NCBI RefSeq assembly: GCF_000300875.1
Contig: NZ_AMSG01000022.1
Span: 1 to 49,136 of the forward strand
Origin: Galbibacter marinus
GTDB taxonomy: Bacteria; Bacteroidota; Bacteroidia; Flavobacteriales; Flavobacteriaceae
DNA length: 49,136 nucleotides
Reading direction: 5' to 3'
In this document: positions 26,945 to 37,167 of the stretch, one piece after another
Layout of the letters: each line of letters opens with the position of its first letter
Position numbering within the stretch: the stretch's first letter is position 1
Position numbers and translations under genes: made by a program
Notes under the pieces: model-generated
The model's input: the letters and a program-made list of their open reading frames with translations, nothing else
Told to the model about the DNA's origin: nothing
Databases searched by the model: none

Positions 26945-28948
26945 TTGATTTCCAAAAGCACCATAGATAAAGTTTTTGAAGTCTCCCGAGTTGAGGAGGT
27001 TATTGGTGATTTTGTACAACTCAAAAAATCTGGATCTAATTTTAAAGGACTCAGTCCATTTACCGATGAGCGAACTCCCAGTTTTATGGTTTCTCCGGTA
27101 AAACAGATATGGAAAGATTTTAGTAGTGGGAAAGGAGGGAATGTAGTAGCTTTTGTGATGGAGCACGAACATTATACCTACCCTGAGGCTATCAGATATC
27201 TAGCTCGAAAATACAATATCGAAATAGAAGAGACCGAGCAAAGCGAAGAGTCAATAGAAAAGACCAACGAGCGAGAGAGTATGTATGTAGTCTCTGAGTT
27301 TGCTCAAGAGTATTTCCAAGATAATTTGAAAAATTCAGAGCTTGGGAAAGCTATTGGAGGCTCCTATTTTAAGGAACGTGGCTTTACCGAAAAAACTATA
27401 GAAACATTCAAACTTGGTTATAGTCTTGATCAGTGGGATGCTTTTACCAGGGCTGCCATGCTTAAGGGGTATAAGCTGGAGTTTTTGGAGAAGACAGGTT
27501 TAACGATTGTCAAGGATGAGCAGTCTTATGATAAAAAACGAATGTATGATCGTTTTAAAGGTCGTGTAATGTTTCCGATACATTCTTTGAGTGGTCGCGT
27601 ACTAGGTTTTGGGGGGCGTATTTTAACTTCAGATAAAAAAGCAGCCAAGTATCTTAATTCACCAGAGAGTGATATCTACCATAAGAGCAAAGTTCTATAT
27701 GGTATTTTTCAAGCTAAGCAGTCTATTGCAAAGGAGGATAATTGTTATTTGGTAGAAGGCTATACGGATGTGATTCAATTCCATCAAAATGGTGTTGAAA
27801 ATGTCGTTTCCTCAAGTGGAACTGCATTGACCTCAGAACAAATTAGACTTATTCGTCGGTTGACTAAAAACATTACCGTTTTATTTGATGGGGATCAGGC
27901 TGGGATACGGGCATCAATTCGAGGAATCGACTTGATTTTAGAGCAAGGAATGAATGTTAAGATTTGCACTTTCCCTGAGGGTGAGGATCCTGATAGTTTT
28001 GCCAAGAGTCATAGCGAAGAAGAATTAAAACAGTTTCTAGAGGAAAATGCCACTGATTTTATACAGTTTAAAGCTTCTTTACTAGCTAAGGAAAGTCAAA
28101 ATGATCCTATTCAAAAAGCTGAAACAATTCGAGATATCATCAATAGTATCTTTAAAATTCCAGATCGCATTCAGCAGGAAGTTTACATTCAGGAGTGTGC
28201 TAGGATTATGGATATTTCTGAAGAAGTACTCTACAGTACTTTGGCCCAAATGGGTCGAAAGGAGATTGCTGATGCAGATAGAGATTACCGCAAAAAACGA
28301 CAAGAAGAAACCATGAATGTGGTGAAAACTCCACATGGTGGTGTTGGTCGCAAAGTGAATCTTCTTGATGAGCTGGAAAAAAACATTATAGCCATCTTGC
28401 TTTTCTACGGTGCTAAAGAAGAGCGGTTTAATGATACCGTATTACAGGAAAATGAAGAAGGGGAGGTTGTTGAACAAGAGGTTCAGCTTGATCAAAAGGT
28501 TTACGAAAAGATTTTTCTTGAGCTTCAGTCCGATGAAATTGAATTCAGCAATGAGGCATTCCATGAAATTTATACCAACCTTATAGATATCTACAACAGA
28601 GAAGGAGAGGTTCAAGTTGATAAATTCCAACAACTGTTGACTCAAGAACAGAGTAAGTTGGTAGTGGATATATTGATGAATGAAGAGAAATACAGCTTAT
28701 CTAATTGGGAAAGTAAGGATATTTTAGTGAAAACCAAAGAGATGTCTATTGGATTGTTGGTCTTCCAAACAATCGCGATGTTACGCCTTAAATTACTCAA
28801 TAATCTAGTAGATCAAGTGCACGCTGAGATTGGTGCAAACAATAATGCTACTGCTCAACAGCTTGAGGATATCAAAAATTACTGGGAGCTTCGTAAAATG
28901 CTTTCCTATAAATTTGGACTAGTCACCAATACAACATTCTATAATTAA
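26945..28948 (+). CDS. dnaG: DNA primase with a degenerate zinc-binding domain
   Basis: DnaG makes RNA primers at the replication fork. The 667-residue protein has the N-terminal zinc-ribbon fold region (1-95), the TOPRIM catalytic core with VEGYTDVIQFHQNG and LFDGDQAG, and a C-terminal helicase-interaction region. The four zinc ligands of classical primases are all replaced: S37, T40, D58 and S61 stand where Cys, His, Cys and Cys occur. The start is a TTG at 26945; the next in-frame ATG is at residue 48, inside the conserved domain. The replacement pattern seems to be usual for Flavobacteriia, so this is not a broken gene. Confidence 0.93.
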   Translation: MISKSTIDKVFEVSRVEEVIGDFVQLKKSGSNFKGLSPFTDERTPSFMVSPVKQIWKDFSSGKGGNVVAFVMEHEHYTYPEAIRYLARKYNIEIEETEQSEESIEKTNERESMYVVSEFAQEYFQDNLKNSELGKAIGGSYFKERGFTEKTIETFKLGYSLDQWDAFTRAAMLKGYKLEFLEKTGLTIVKDEQSYDKKRMYDRFKGRVMFPIHSLSGRVLGFGGRILTSDKKAAKYLNSPESDIYHKSKVLYGIFQAKQSIAKEDNCYLVEGYTDVIQFHQNGVENVVSSSGTALTSEQIRLIRRLTKNITVLFDGDQAGIRASIRGIDLILEQGMNVKICTFPEGEDPDSFAKSHSEEELKQFLEENATDFIQFKASLLAKESQNDPIQKAETIRDIINSIFKIPDRIQQEVYIQECARIMDISEEVLYSTLAQMGRKEIADADRDYRKKRQEETMNVVKTPHGGVGRKVNLLDELEKNIIAILLFYGAKEERFNDTVLQENEEGEVVEQEVQLDQKVYEKIFLELQSDEIEFSNEAFHEIYTNLIDIYNREGEVQVDKFQQLLTQEQSKLVVDILMNEEKYSLSNWESKDILVKTKEMSIGLLVFQTIAMLRLKLLNNLVDQVHAEIGANNNATAQQLEDIKNYWELRKMLSYKFGLVTNTTFYN

Positions 28949-29452
28949 TTATTCTCCATTGAATTTTTTGTCTACCATGTGGGTTATGGACAATCAGATC
29001 AAAATTTTTAGAAACATCCCTGACTTTGTTACAATATTTCGATAAAACACCCCTTGCTTTATTACAAAAAACACTTTAAATATTTAGTAATAAGTAGTTT
29101 AGGGGTATTTTGCAATTGGTTAAATAATGGTGAGAGAACTAGGGTTCAAAATATTGGCCTGGTGGTTATTTATTTGTAGGATAATAACAATGAAATTTAG
29201 ACTTTATCTAGTTAATATAAAGAATAAAAACAACTAACATTCTGTTTATAGTCTTGTGGATTATAGATTGTGATACGTCCGAACGATTGGAGATGTATTA
29301 CTATATGAAAGGAGAGACCATCCTTTTAAGGATAGCCTCTTTCTATTTTTTATTCTGCATATTAACCCAATGCCTGTGTAAATTTTAAGATCAAGAAGAC
29401 CTCAAAAAGTAAATGAGTTCCTTAAAACTATATCATTAACAATAGATTAAGA
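28949..29452. other. Convergent intergenic region with a terminator-like hairpin
   Basis: No protein gene is supported. At 29307-29352 a hairpin (GAAAG/CTTTC outside, ATCCTT/AAGGAT inside) is followed by a T-rich tail, resembling an intrinsic plus-strand terminator. It is about 360 nt from the dnaG stop, so it could end a long 3' leader or an undetected small RNA. I found no exact TAnnTTTG ahead of it. Confidence 0.4.
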
Positions 29453-30523
29453 TTACAATTCAAGCGGTTCTGTCATATATTCTTTCTGAGAATCCTCCAA
29501 GTCGAAAAGTTTTAAAATAGTCGGAGCAATTCCAGTGGTATATAGTTGTTCTTTAGACTTTATCTCACCCAATGGCTTTACATCTTTTCCGAAGGCTATA
29601 AACCAAACCTCTCTAGCACCTTCAATATCGCTCCCATGGCTTTTCCACTCTTTCAGAGGCTCTGTTCCTCTGCCATGATCAGTAGTCATTAGAATGGTTG
29701 TTTGTCCCTTATAAAATGGATCACTCTCTATAAACTCCCATAAATCTTTAAAGAAGGCATCAGTGTTTTGAGCTGAATTTAAATAAGCTGCATAATCACC
29801 TCCATGGGCAAAATCATCAGTTTCACCATAGGCAATGTGGACCAAATTTGGATGATATTTTTTCATAGTCTCTATCGCGTAGTGATGTGTAAAGGCATCC
29901 AAGCGAACACTTGACCAAGGGCTTGGTATTTGAGATTGTAATTCATTAAGGAATTTTTCCTTGTCTGTAAGATCCTCACCTTTCGCTGTTTCAAACCCCG
30001 CATTTACCGGTACGCCACTTCGCTGCTCGTTAATAATAAAAGGGAAGACATCCCAACTACCAAACGAAAAGACCTTATCCTTAAATTGAGGAACATTGTT
30101 TATTATTTCTAATACAGTGGTATTAACATTGTTTGTTTTGGAGTTGCTATTAATGCGCTCATCATCCGCTCTTCCGGTAAAAATCTCATTATACCCAGGA
30201 TATGAAAATAACATATTATTTGTCAAGTCCACTTTGCTTCCTAAGACCCTATTGCCGTGTATCTGACCATTTTTAGCAATATAGCTCCAAACAAATGGCA
30301 TTAAAACTTGCCTTCTTTCCTCTGGTGTATTACGCCAGAATTTCTCTTTAAGACTTTCATTACCACGATAGTCTTTGTTGGCTACTAATTTTTCATCAGC
30401 CCCAGAGAAAAGCTCTTGCCAACGTAGTCCGTCAAGGGTAATCAAAATTATTTTTTGATCTGTGTTTTGAGCCTTCAAAAACGGTCCAATACAGATTAGT
30501 ATGAATAAAAATACACGTTTCAT
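29453..30523 (-). CDS. Secreted alkaline-phosphatase-superfamily phosphodiesterase/phosphatase
   Basis: A 356-residue exported protein (signal peptide about 1-18) of the type I phosphodiesterase/nucleotide pyrophosphatase fold. Two-metal ligands are visible: D31 in LITLDGL, the DDFAHGGD segment and TTDHGRG. The nucleophile position probably corresponds to the Ser in FSYPGYNEIFTG, where Thr is usual in NPP enzymes; that alignment is by eye. It is the last gene of the minus-strand SusCD operon, so it probably acts on phosphate esters in material that SusCD captures. Monoesterase and diesterase activity cannot be separated here. Confidence 0.8.
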   Translation of the reverse strand: MKRVFLFILICIGPFLKAQNTDQKIILITLDGLRWQELFSGADEKLVANKDYRGNESLKEKFWRNTPEERRQVLMPFVWSYIAKNGQIHGNRVLGSKVDLTNNMLFSYPGYNEIFTGRADDERINSNSKTNNVNTTVLEIINNVPQFKDKVFSFGSWDVFPFIINEQRSGVPVNAGFETAKGEDLTDKEKFLNELQSQIPSPWSSVRLDAFTHHYAIETMKKYHPNLVHIAYGETDDFAHGGDYAAYLNSAQNTDAFFKDLWEFIESDPFYKGQTTILMTTDHGRGTEPLKEWKSHGSDIEGAREVWFIAFGKDVKPLGEIKSKEQLYTTGIAPTILKLFDLEDSQKEYMTEPLEL

Positions 30524-30568
30524 AGATTTGTTATTTGAATTAAATTTATCAATTTTAAGTTTATTATA

Positions 30569-32053
30569 TTATTGTAGCCACCACGGGATTTGACGAATTC
30601 CATCATTTCCTGTTCCATACTGACTTTCTATAGCCTTTGCTACATTAGCCTGATTACGTAAATATTCGCTTTGAGGATACATCCATCTCGTTGGTGGAGT
30701 TGCATCTTGGTTATGTACAAATTCAGGATACCCTGTTCTTAAATGTTCGAAATACATTCTTGAACCTGATTGTAAAAATGAGGTGAAATACTTTTGAGTA
30801 ATAATCATCTCAATTTTTTGTTCAAGGGTGATTGCGTTGGAGAAATTTACCATTGTTCCTGATAAGTAAGTGTCAGCGTCAGAGGATTTAACGTATTGAT
30901 CTAAACCATCCTTTGCATAGGTGTTGTAGAACTCAAAATTTGCTCTTACGCCTTTTTCATAATGTGCATGAGCATCTCCATTTATCCATCCACGTACAAT
31001 AGCTTCCGCCAACAAAAATTCAACCTCTGAATAACTCAATAGATTATGGGGTTCAGTAGTCGGATCAGTGGTGTAGCGGAGGTTTGGTTTAGAGATTTCT
31101 CCTGCCGCTGCTTGATCATTGATCTCCGCATATGGTGCCAAGGGGTTGCCGCCATTATACGCATCAAAATCATCTTTGGCTAAACCTGCCTCTAACGCAT
31201 TGCGGGTTCTTCCACAAAAAATGAAAAGTCTAGGATCCTGATGTTCCTGGAGCATATCTATAAAGGTGCCATCCATATATAAACCTGATCCATATGAACT
31301 TTCGTTAAACTCAGTATATTGACTGCCTTCTTGATCGATAAATGTCAAGGCACCACTTTCAGAGTTAGATGCGATAATTGGCTGATTGTTTACTATGGAA
31401 GCGAATGTTGCTGCTACCTTGAAATCTGAATCTGAAGTTTTGTTTGACAAGGTCATTAAAACCCGTAGTCGAAAGGAATTAATAAGTTTTCTCCAGGCTA
31501 ATGGATGACCATCATAAATGATATCCCCATTCATAATTTCATCAGTATGTGATAGAATATCGTTAGCCTCTTCTAATTCTTTTAGTATTCCCATAAATAC
31601 TTTCTTTTGACTGTCGTATTCAGGTGTATATACTTCTTCGGTTTCTCCTTTTACAGCCTCACTATACGGTATATCGCCAAAACTTAGAGTTAGCTTATAA
31701 AAATAAAAAGCCTTAAAGAATTTAGCAACTGCCAAATAGGTTTCATTTTCAGTCCTTTCGGATTCTTCCATCATTTTGTTCACATCCCTAAGGCGGTTGT
31801 AATTGTCAAAACTTCCCCGTTGCCAGTTATAATATTGACCACTATTTTCACCATCTGTTTGTACAATCATTCTTGCGGCGTACAGGATACCCTTCCCTTC
31901 AACTGAAAATGCTTTATGCGACAGTTCGGTCAATAGGAGTTGAGGGTGAGTCTGCTCGACATTGTTAGGATTTTCATTGGTTTCTGAAAGATCAGTGCAA
32001 GAGGAAAAAAACAGTGCTATAATGGTGTTTAAACATATAAATATACGTCTCAT
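30569..32053 (-). CDS. SusD-like outer-membrane lipoprotein (SusD_2 / RagB type)
   Basis: A 494-residue surface-exposed substrate-binding lipoprotein. The lipobox is FFSSC near residue 19. The mature N-terminus contains NENPNNVEQTHPQLLL, typical of the SusD_2 branch, followed by the helical TPR-like body with KFFKAFYFYKLTLSFGDIPYSEA and a C-terminal part with PPTRWMYPQSEYLRN. It pairs with the SusC encoded 20 bp upstream on the same strand. Confidence 0.9.
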   Translation of the reverse strand: MRRIFICLNTIIALFFSSCTDLSETNENPNNVEQTHPQLLLTELSHKAFSVEGKGILYAARMIVQTDGENSGQYYNWQRGSFDNYNRLRDVNKMMEESERTENETYLAVAKFFKAFYFYKLTLSFGDIPYSEAVKGETEEVYTPEYDSQKKVFMGILKELEEANDILSHTDEIMNGDIIYDGHPLAWRKLINSFRLRVLMTLSNKTSDSDFKVAATFASIVNNQPIIASNSESGALTFIDQEGSQYTEFNESSYGSGLYMDGTFIDMLQEHQDPRLFIFCGRTRNALEAGLAKDDFDAYNGGNPLAPYAEINDQAAAGEISKPNLRYTTDPTTEPHNLLSYSEVEFLLAEAIVRGWINGDAHAHYEKGVRANFEFYNTYAKDGLDQYVKSSDADTYLSGTMVNFSNAITLEQKIEMIITQKYFTSFLQSGSRMYFEHLRTGYPEFVHNQDATPPTRWMYPQSEYLRNQANVAKAIESQYGTGNDGIRQIPWWLQ

Positions 32054-32073
32054 TTCTGTTCGATTTGTTTTGT

Positions 32074-35000
32074 TTAAAATTTTAGGTTGAATCCAAGTCC
32101 TATATACCGTGAGGAAGGGTCTTGTAAATTATCGTCATTGCCAAAGTCAGGATCTATGATATCTGCCTTTTTAAGTACAAGTAAATTGTACCCATTTAAT
32201 GTGATATCGGCATACTTAATGCTGTCTATGTTAAGTATATCTGTGATATTGTATTTAAAAGTAACGGATCTTAATTTCACAAATGTCCTATCAAATACGT
32301 TCGCAAATTTTTCACTTTCTTCTTCGGTAACTCGGGCCTGATAAGGGTAGTTTTGGCTCCAGGTTTGCCAACTTACCGCTGTGGTGTTAGGTGCAAAGGT
32401 TCGACTGTCAGAAATAATTTCGCCATTGACATCCTGAATTAACTCTCCACCAGTCACCACTACCCCAGGGTGCACATAAACAGGTTTACCTGCAGCATAC
32501 TCAGCATCTCTATACTCAGTTGAATTAGGGTGTTTACCACCCCACCACATTTTTTCTACAGTTAATGAACGCATTAATCCTCCCCATGAACCATCTATTC
32601 CAATATCTAAACTCATGTTTTTATATTTAAAACTGTTTTGCAGGCCGAATACCCAACTTGGATCATGGTGGCCAATATTCTTTTTGTAATTGTCATGGAT
32701 AGGCAATCCATTATTGTTTAAAATAAGAGCTCCTTCGGGAGATTTTTGCCATACATTAGCATAAAAGGCATCCGCACGGTCATTGAGCTTTAAGTCACCA
32801 AAACCTTCTTGTTTGTCATATATTTCAGTCAAACGATTCACTCTTCTACTCCAATTTACATTCGTGTTCCATTGGAAATTTTCACTTTGAAAAGGGATTG
32901 CCCCAAGTACGACTTCAACCCCATTGGTGGTGTACACATTTCCATTGACCTTTCTACTGTTAAAACCAGAAGCTTCCGAAATAGGTAAATCAATAATTTG
33001 ATTACTGTCCTGAACATTATAATAAGTGACACCGGCTTTTATCCTTCCATTAATAAACGAGAGTTGAGTACCCAATTCATAAGAATCTGAACGAGCTGGT
33101 TCAATATCAGGGTTAATAATACCAGAAGGATATGTCAACTTAGGAGAGGAACCATAAATTCCGCTATTGTTGTAATAAGAAGTAATTTGATACGGATTTA
33201 GATCAGAGGAAACTTGTGCCCAAGAACCGTATAACTTTAGAAAATCAAACCAATCGGGAAGCTTGATATAATTGGAAGCAACAGTGCTTATTGATGCTGA
33301 TGGATAAAAATAAGATCTGTTTTCCAAGGGTAGTGTAGAGGACCAGTCGTTACGCCCTGCAACGTTTAGAAACACAGCATCGAAGAGGTCAACACCTAAT
33401 GTCGCGTAAATGCTTTGAGTGGCACGTTTATCAGTATGGGTAGTTGCTCTGAGGTTCCCTTGTGAGTTGTTCAAACTATATACATTGGGAACGATGAGTC
33501 CATCTGTGGCATTATACTCTTGTTGGTATTTGCGATAATATGAAGACGCTCCAAGATTGATATCAAAAGCAATATCCTCAGTTATCTTTCTGTCATAGGT
33601 GAGTAAGGCATCATAATCTACGGTTAAACGTTCACTATTCCACGTTTGAAAATCACCACGAGAGCGATCATAGTCCATATAGGATTTTGGTGTTTGCATA
33701 TCCTGGTATAGATCACGAATTACTGCGGAACCTCTAACTTGAAAATTTAGATGGTCCGATATACTGTAATTAAGTTTTAATTGGCTATTTATTAAGTTCG
33801 CATCATGAACCTGGTTGAGTTCATGGGTAGCAAAGTATACGTTGTTATACCAAGCGTAATTCCAGTTTGCTTGTATATATCCTTCATCTCCAGGTCGGTA
33901 CATATGTCTTTCTAAGTCATGTCCATTGACATCGTCACCCATCCAGATCAATATGGTATACATGTGATTCCTAGGCCCATAACCGTGTCGTGGGTAATTA
34001 GGAGAATACACTTTGTTATAGGCTAGCTTACTATCAAGCGTTAATCGATCGCTTAACTTGGTTGTTGATCTGAAACTTAAGCTTCCTGTCTTTAGGCTCG
34101 AATTGGGAACTCTTGATTTTTGATCGGAATACATCCCTGAGATTCTAAAAGAACCCTTTTCACCTCTATGAGCAATTGAAAAATCTGTAGTCATAACATG
34201 ACCCTGTTCCAGATAGTTCCCTAAATTGTCATGATATTCCCATGGAGTTGGAACCCGAGAGTAACGGGAACGATCATTATATTGAGTACCCACTAAATCG
34301 CCCCACCATGGAATGGTTTCCCCAGTGACATTGTCATATATGGGACTATTCCATTGTGGGAGTTTTATTCCTGTTCCAAATTTTGGTCCCCAAATCATAT
34401 CGCCATCGGAAGTACCCCCATCGCGTCCATCCCAAAACTCATATTTTCCGTTTGAGCCGTTCCCGTATTCGGTTTGAGTTTTCGGGAAGGCTGTAAAACC
34501 AGCGGTGTATAGCGTATTGTGGGATACAGTGATTTCCATGTCTTCTGAGGTAGCTGTTTTGGTGGTAATTAATACTGCACCATTTCGTCCACGTGATCCA
34601 TATAGCGCAGAGGCAGTAGTCCCTTTAAGGACATTAATATCAGCGATATCACTAGGAGTAATATCGAAAAAGTTAGTCTCAACAGGAATCCCGTCAATGA
34701 CAATTAGAGGAGTTTTTCCTCGCAAGGAAAATGTAGGTGCTTGAAATAATCCTGTAGGGTTGGTAACGGTAAGTCCTGCAACCTGACCTGTAAGTAAATT
34801 ACCGACATTGGGAGCATTTACTTCTTCTATAGCAGCTAACTTCACTTCCTGAGTGGCGTAGCCTATTTTCTTTTCCTCACGCGTAATACCCAAGGCTGTG
34901 ACCACTACTTGATCCAAGCTTTGAGCGTCTTCCTCCAATTCAATGGTCAAATTTGTTGTTTTTTGGGATATAGGAACTTCCTTTGAAATGAAGCCGACAT

Positions 35001-35496
35001 AGGAAGCTATTAGAATTACATCATCACTGAATACTGTGATGTTGAATTCTCCATCAAAATTGGTTGCTACTCCGTTGTCCTTTCCTTTTTCGACTACACT
35101 CGCGCCCATAAGTGGTACGCCCATTGCATCTACTATTTTTCCGGAAATAACCACTTGTTGTTGCTGTAGTTTATCCTTCTTTACTAAAACCGTTTTATCT
35201 ATAATATCATAATGGACCATTGCCTTTTGAGCTAAAACATCCATGATTGTTTTAATGGTGACATTATGGACATCTAATGAGAATGTACGAGTGTCCATAA
35301 TAATGTCTTCGCTATAATTAAAATAGTAATCGGTTTTGTTTTCCAAACGGGAAAAAATAGTGTTTAACGTAGCATTTTCGATCGAAACACTTATATTTGA
35401 GTTGGTCGTGTCTCCACCATTTGCATAAGCAGCGGTCTGCATAAGGGCCAGTACGATCACAAATACTGATAGTGGTTTTAAAATATTAAATTTCAT
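32074..35496 (-). CDS. SusC-like TonB-dependent receptor with STN signalling domain
   Basis: A 1140-residue outer-membrane active transporter. Order: signal peptide (1-25), an STN domain (about 38-108, FSRLENKTDYYFNYSEDI), a carboxypeptidase-like beta sandwich (about 117-195, VVISGKIVDAMGVPLMGASV), the plug (about 205-320, ALGITREEKKIGYATQEV) and a 22-strand barrel. The STN domain is the part that talks to a FecR anti-sigma factor, and a FecR gene lies just upstream. A hairpin 38 nt before the start codon resembles one before the second susC. Confidence 0.93.
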   Translation of the reverse strand: MKFNILKPLSVFVIVLALMQTAAYANGGDTTNSNISVSIENATLNTIFSRLENKTDYYFNYSEDIIMDTRTFSLDVHNVTIKTIMDVLAQKAMVHYDIIDKTVLVKKDKLQQQQVVISGKIVDAMGVPLMGASVVEKGKDNGVATNFDGEFNITVFSDDVILIASYVGFISKEVPISQKTTNLTIELEEDAQSLDQVVVTALGITREEKKIGYATQEVKLAAIEEVNAPNVGNLLTGQVAGLTVTNPTGLFQAPTFSLRGKTPLIVIDGIPVETNFFDITPSDIADINVLKGTTASALYGSRGRNGAVLITTKTATSEDMEITVSHNTLYTAGFTAFPKTQTEYGNGSNGKYEFWDGRDGGTSDGDMIWGPKFGTGIKLPQWNSPIYDNVTGETIPWWGDLVGTQYNDRSRYSRVPTPWEYHDNLGNYLEQGHVMTTDFSIAHRGEKGSFRISGMYSDQKSRVPNSSLKTGSLSFRSTTKLSDRLTLDSKLAYNKVYSPNYPRHGYGPRNHMYTILIWMGDDVNGHDLERHMYRPGDEGYIQANWNYAWYNNVYFATHELNQVHDANLINSQLKLNYSISDHLNFQVRGSAVIRDLYQDMQTPKSYMDYDRSRGDFQTWNSERLTVDYDALLTYDRKITEDIAFDINLGASSYYRKYQQEYNATDGLIVPNVYSLNNSQGNLRATTHTDKRATQSIYATLGVDLFDAVFLNVAGRNDWSSTLPLENRSYFYPSASISTVASNYIKLPDWFDFLKLYGSWAQVSSDLNPYQITSYYNNSGIYGSSPKLTYPSGIINPDIEPARSDSYELGTQLSFINGRIKAGVTYYNVQDSNQIIDLPISEASGFNSRKVNGNVYTTNGVEVVLGAIPFQSENFQWNTNVNWSRRVNRLTEIYDKQEGFGDLKLNDRADAFYANVWQKSPEGALILNNNGLPIHDNYKKNIGHHDPSWVFGLQNSFKYKNMSLDIGIDGSWGGLMRSLTVEKMWWGGKHPNSTEYRDAEYAAGKPVYVHPGVVVTGGELIQDVNGEIISDSRTFAPNTTAVSWQTWSQNYPYQARVTEEESEKFANVFDRTFVKLRSVTFKYNITDILNIDSIKYADITLNGYNLLVLKKADIIDPDFGNDDNLQDPSSRYIGLGFNLKF

Positions 35497-35534
35497 AGGG
35501 TTAAATGACTTTTTTTAAAGATTCGTTTAATACT

Positions 35535-35562
35535 GCCCGAACTTGTAGCAGCAGGTTCGGGC
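35535..35562 (-). promoter_or_regulatory. Conserved-apex hairpin upstream of the minus-strand susC
   Basis: Read on the minus strand, GCCCGAAC and GTTCGGGC form an 8-bp stem, then a C-A mismatch, a TG/CA pair step and the loop CTGCTA. It begins 6 nt after the fecR stop codon and ends 38 nt before the susC ATG. No T-run follows in this direction. The apical sequence TGCTGC..ACAA recurs upstream of the other susC. Confidence 0.6.
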
Positions 35563-35568
35563 TTTTAA

Positions 35569-36498
35569 TCAGTTAGATTTCGATACCTTTATTACATTAG
35601 AATTAATTTTTAGGTTATACTTGGTTATATAATTTAATTTAGAAATCACCTGCTCCACATTTTCTCCTTTTAAAATGGATACCCTTACCTTACTACTTTT
35701 TAGTGAGGTATCCTGAAATTGGAATGGGGTTCCAAAACGCAATTTCATAACAGTTGACAATTCACTTAAGGTGATGCTACCATAATCCATATTTTGGTTC
35801 ATCCAATTAGAATAAAGTTGTGCATTTACCCTTTGCTTGTTCAAACCTATCTCTTTAGTAAATAAGGCTTGTTCATTAGCAATAAGGGATAAACTCTGTT
35901 GTTTTGAACTTACCATTACTTTTCCTGATGCCACGGTGATATTTATTGAAGAATCCTGTTTGGAAACATTGAAAGTGGTACCTAAAACCCGGGTTGTAAT
36001 ACCATCAGAAATCACCGAAAAGGGCCTGTCCTCATCATGGGCTACTTTAAAAAAAGCGCTTCCTTTTTTTAATTCCACCGTGCGGGAATTATCACCAAAT
36101 TGTTGAGGATAAATTAGGGTTGTATATGGACTCAAGTAGACGGTGCTACCATCACTCAATTTTAAGGAGTCCTGAGTCATACTTGTTTTAATACTTAGGT
36201 TTTCACTATTGAATGTTGTGGATGATGGCCAGAAAAGGAGGCATAAACAAGCCGCAATAGACGCCATAGCCATAAGAGCAATATGGCTTCTCCTTTGCTT
36301 TTTTCTTTGGAGCTCGGGTAATTTTTTTTCAATACCTCCAAAGAGTTGTTTTTGTTTTTTATTACTTAGCAAAGGGGTGGGCCCGTTTTGCTGTAGCTGG
36401 TCAAAAAACTGTTCTATCCTTTTGGTTTCACCATCGCTGGTTTTCCCTAGTTGGTATTTCTCCAATAAAGCCAAAAATTCTTCTCTATTCAAAATCAA
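35569..36498 (-). CDS. FecR-type anti-sigma factor
   Basis: A 309-residue inner-membrane regulator: cytoplasmic N-terminal part (about 1-70), one transmembrane helix near 70-90 (IALMAMASIAACLCLLFW), and the periplasmic FecR domain (SIKTSMTQDSLKLSDGSTVYL... TRVLGTTFNVSKQDSSI), ending with a DUF4974-like domain. It should hold the ECF sigma factor inactive until the STN domain of the loaded SusC signals. It lies between the sigma gene and susC on the same strand. Confidence 0.92.
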   Translation of the reverse strand: MILNREEFLALLEKYQLGKTSDGETKRIEQFFDQLQQNGPTPLLSNKKQKQLFGGIEKKLPELQRKKQRRSHIALMAMASIAACLCLLFWPSSTTFNSENLSIKTSMTQDSLKLSDGSTVYLSPYTTLIYPQQFGDNSRTVELKKGSAFFKVAHDEDRPFSVISDGITTRVLGTTFNVSKQDSSINITVASGKVMVSSKQQSLSLIANEQALFTKEIGLNKQRVNAQLYSNWMNQNMDYGSITLSELSTVMKLRFGTPFQFQDTSLKSSKVRVSILKGENVEQVISKLNYITKYNLKINSNVIKVSKSN

Positions 36499-36591
36499 GT
36501 CCTTTTAAGGTAAGTGTCAAAAATGTATATGTACACTTAAGCTCAAAATGCGGTTTAACGATTCGGTAAAATAGAAGGGAAGAAATTTACT

Positions 36592-37167
36592 TTATAGAAA
36601 GATTGAGATAACAATAATGATCAAATAAAGGGATTCATCCATTTGTGATCGAAGCTGCTTTAATGCATGACTAATGTGAGTTTCAACAGTTCGTATTGAA
36701 ATTTTGAGCTGAGTAGCTATTTCTGCATTTGTTTTATGTTGAAATCGGCTCAACACAAAAACCTCCCTGCACCTTATAGGGAGTGCAGTAATTTTTGTAT
36801 TGATTTCTTCTTCAAATTCTTGGTATTCTAGAGTGTTCTCAATTGTACTCCCTTCGGAAAGGGAACTCAAAGTTTCTGGTGAAATACTCTGGAAATTGAG
36901 ACGGTTAACATGTTTGGAAACTTGATACTTAATTGCCTTAAACAAATAAGCTTCTAAATTCAGAATTACCACATGTTCCCTATTTTCCCAAAGGGAAACA
37001 AAGAGGTCTTGAACACAATCATCGCATAGATCAGAATCTTGATAAATTTTGTATGCATAGAAGTAGAGCCGTTTCCAATAGCGATTAAAAATAACTTTAA
37101 ATGACTGGCTGTCATTTTGTTTAATTCGTAGAAGTAATTCATCGTCTGCTAAGTCGAACGTATTCAT
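36592..37167 (-). CDS. ECF RNA polymerase sigma factor, FecI type
   Basis: A 191-residue extracytoplasmic-function sigma factor. Region 2 includes FNRYWKRLYFYAYKIYQDSDLCDDCVQDLF, and region 4 has a helix-turn-helix NAEIATQLKISIRTVETHISHALKQL. This is the Bacteroidota group paired with FecR and SusC. It is the first gene of the minus-strand operon and should activate transcription of its own susCD and possibly of the divergent locus. The last dozen residues are strongly hydrophobic (LYLIIIVISIFL), which is seen in this group. Confidence 0.92.
   Translation of the reverse strand: MNTFDLADDELLLRIKQNDSQSFKVIFNRYWKRLYFYAYKIYQDSDLCDDCVQDLFVSLWENREHVVILNLEAYLFKAIKYQVSKHVNRLNFQSISPETLSSLSEGSTIENTLEYQEFEEEINTKITALPIRCREVFVLSRFQHKTNAEIATQLKISIRTVETHISHALKQLRSQMDESLYLIIIVISIFL

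Noticed and set aside
29307-29352. Independent small RNA gene between dnaG and the phosphodiesterase gene
   Set aside because: A terminator-like stem is present, but no convincing promoter or conserved structure was found upstream.
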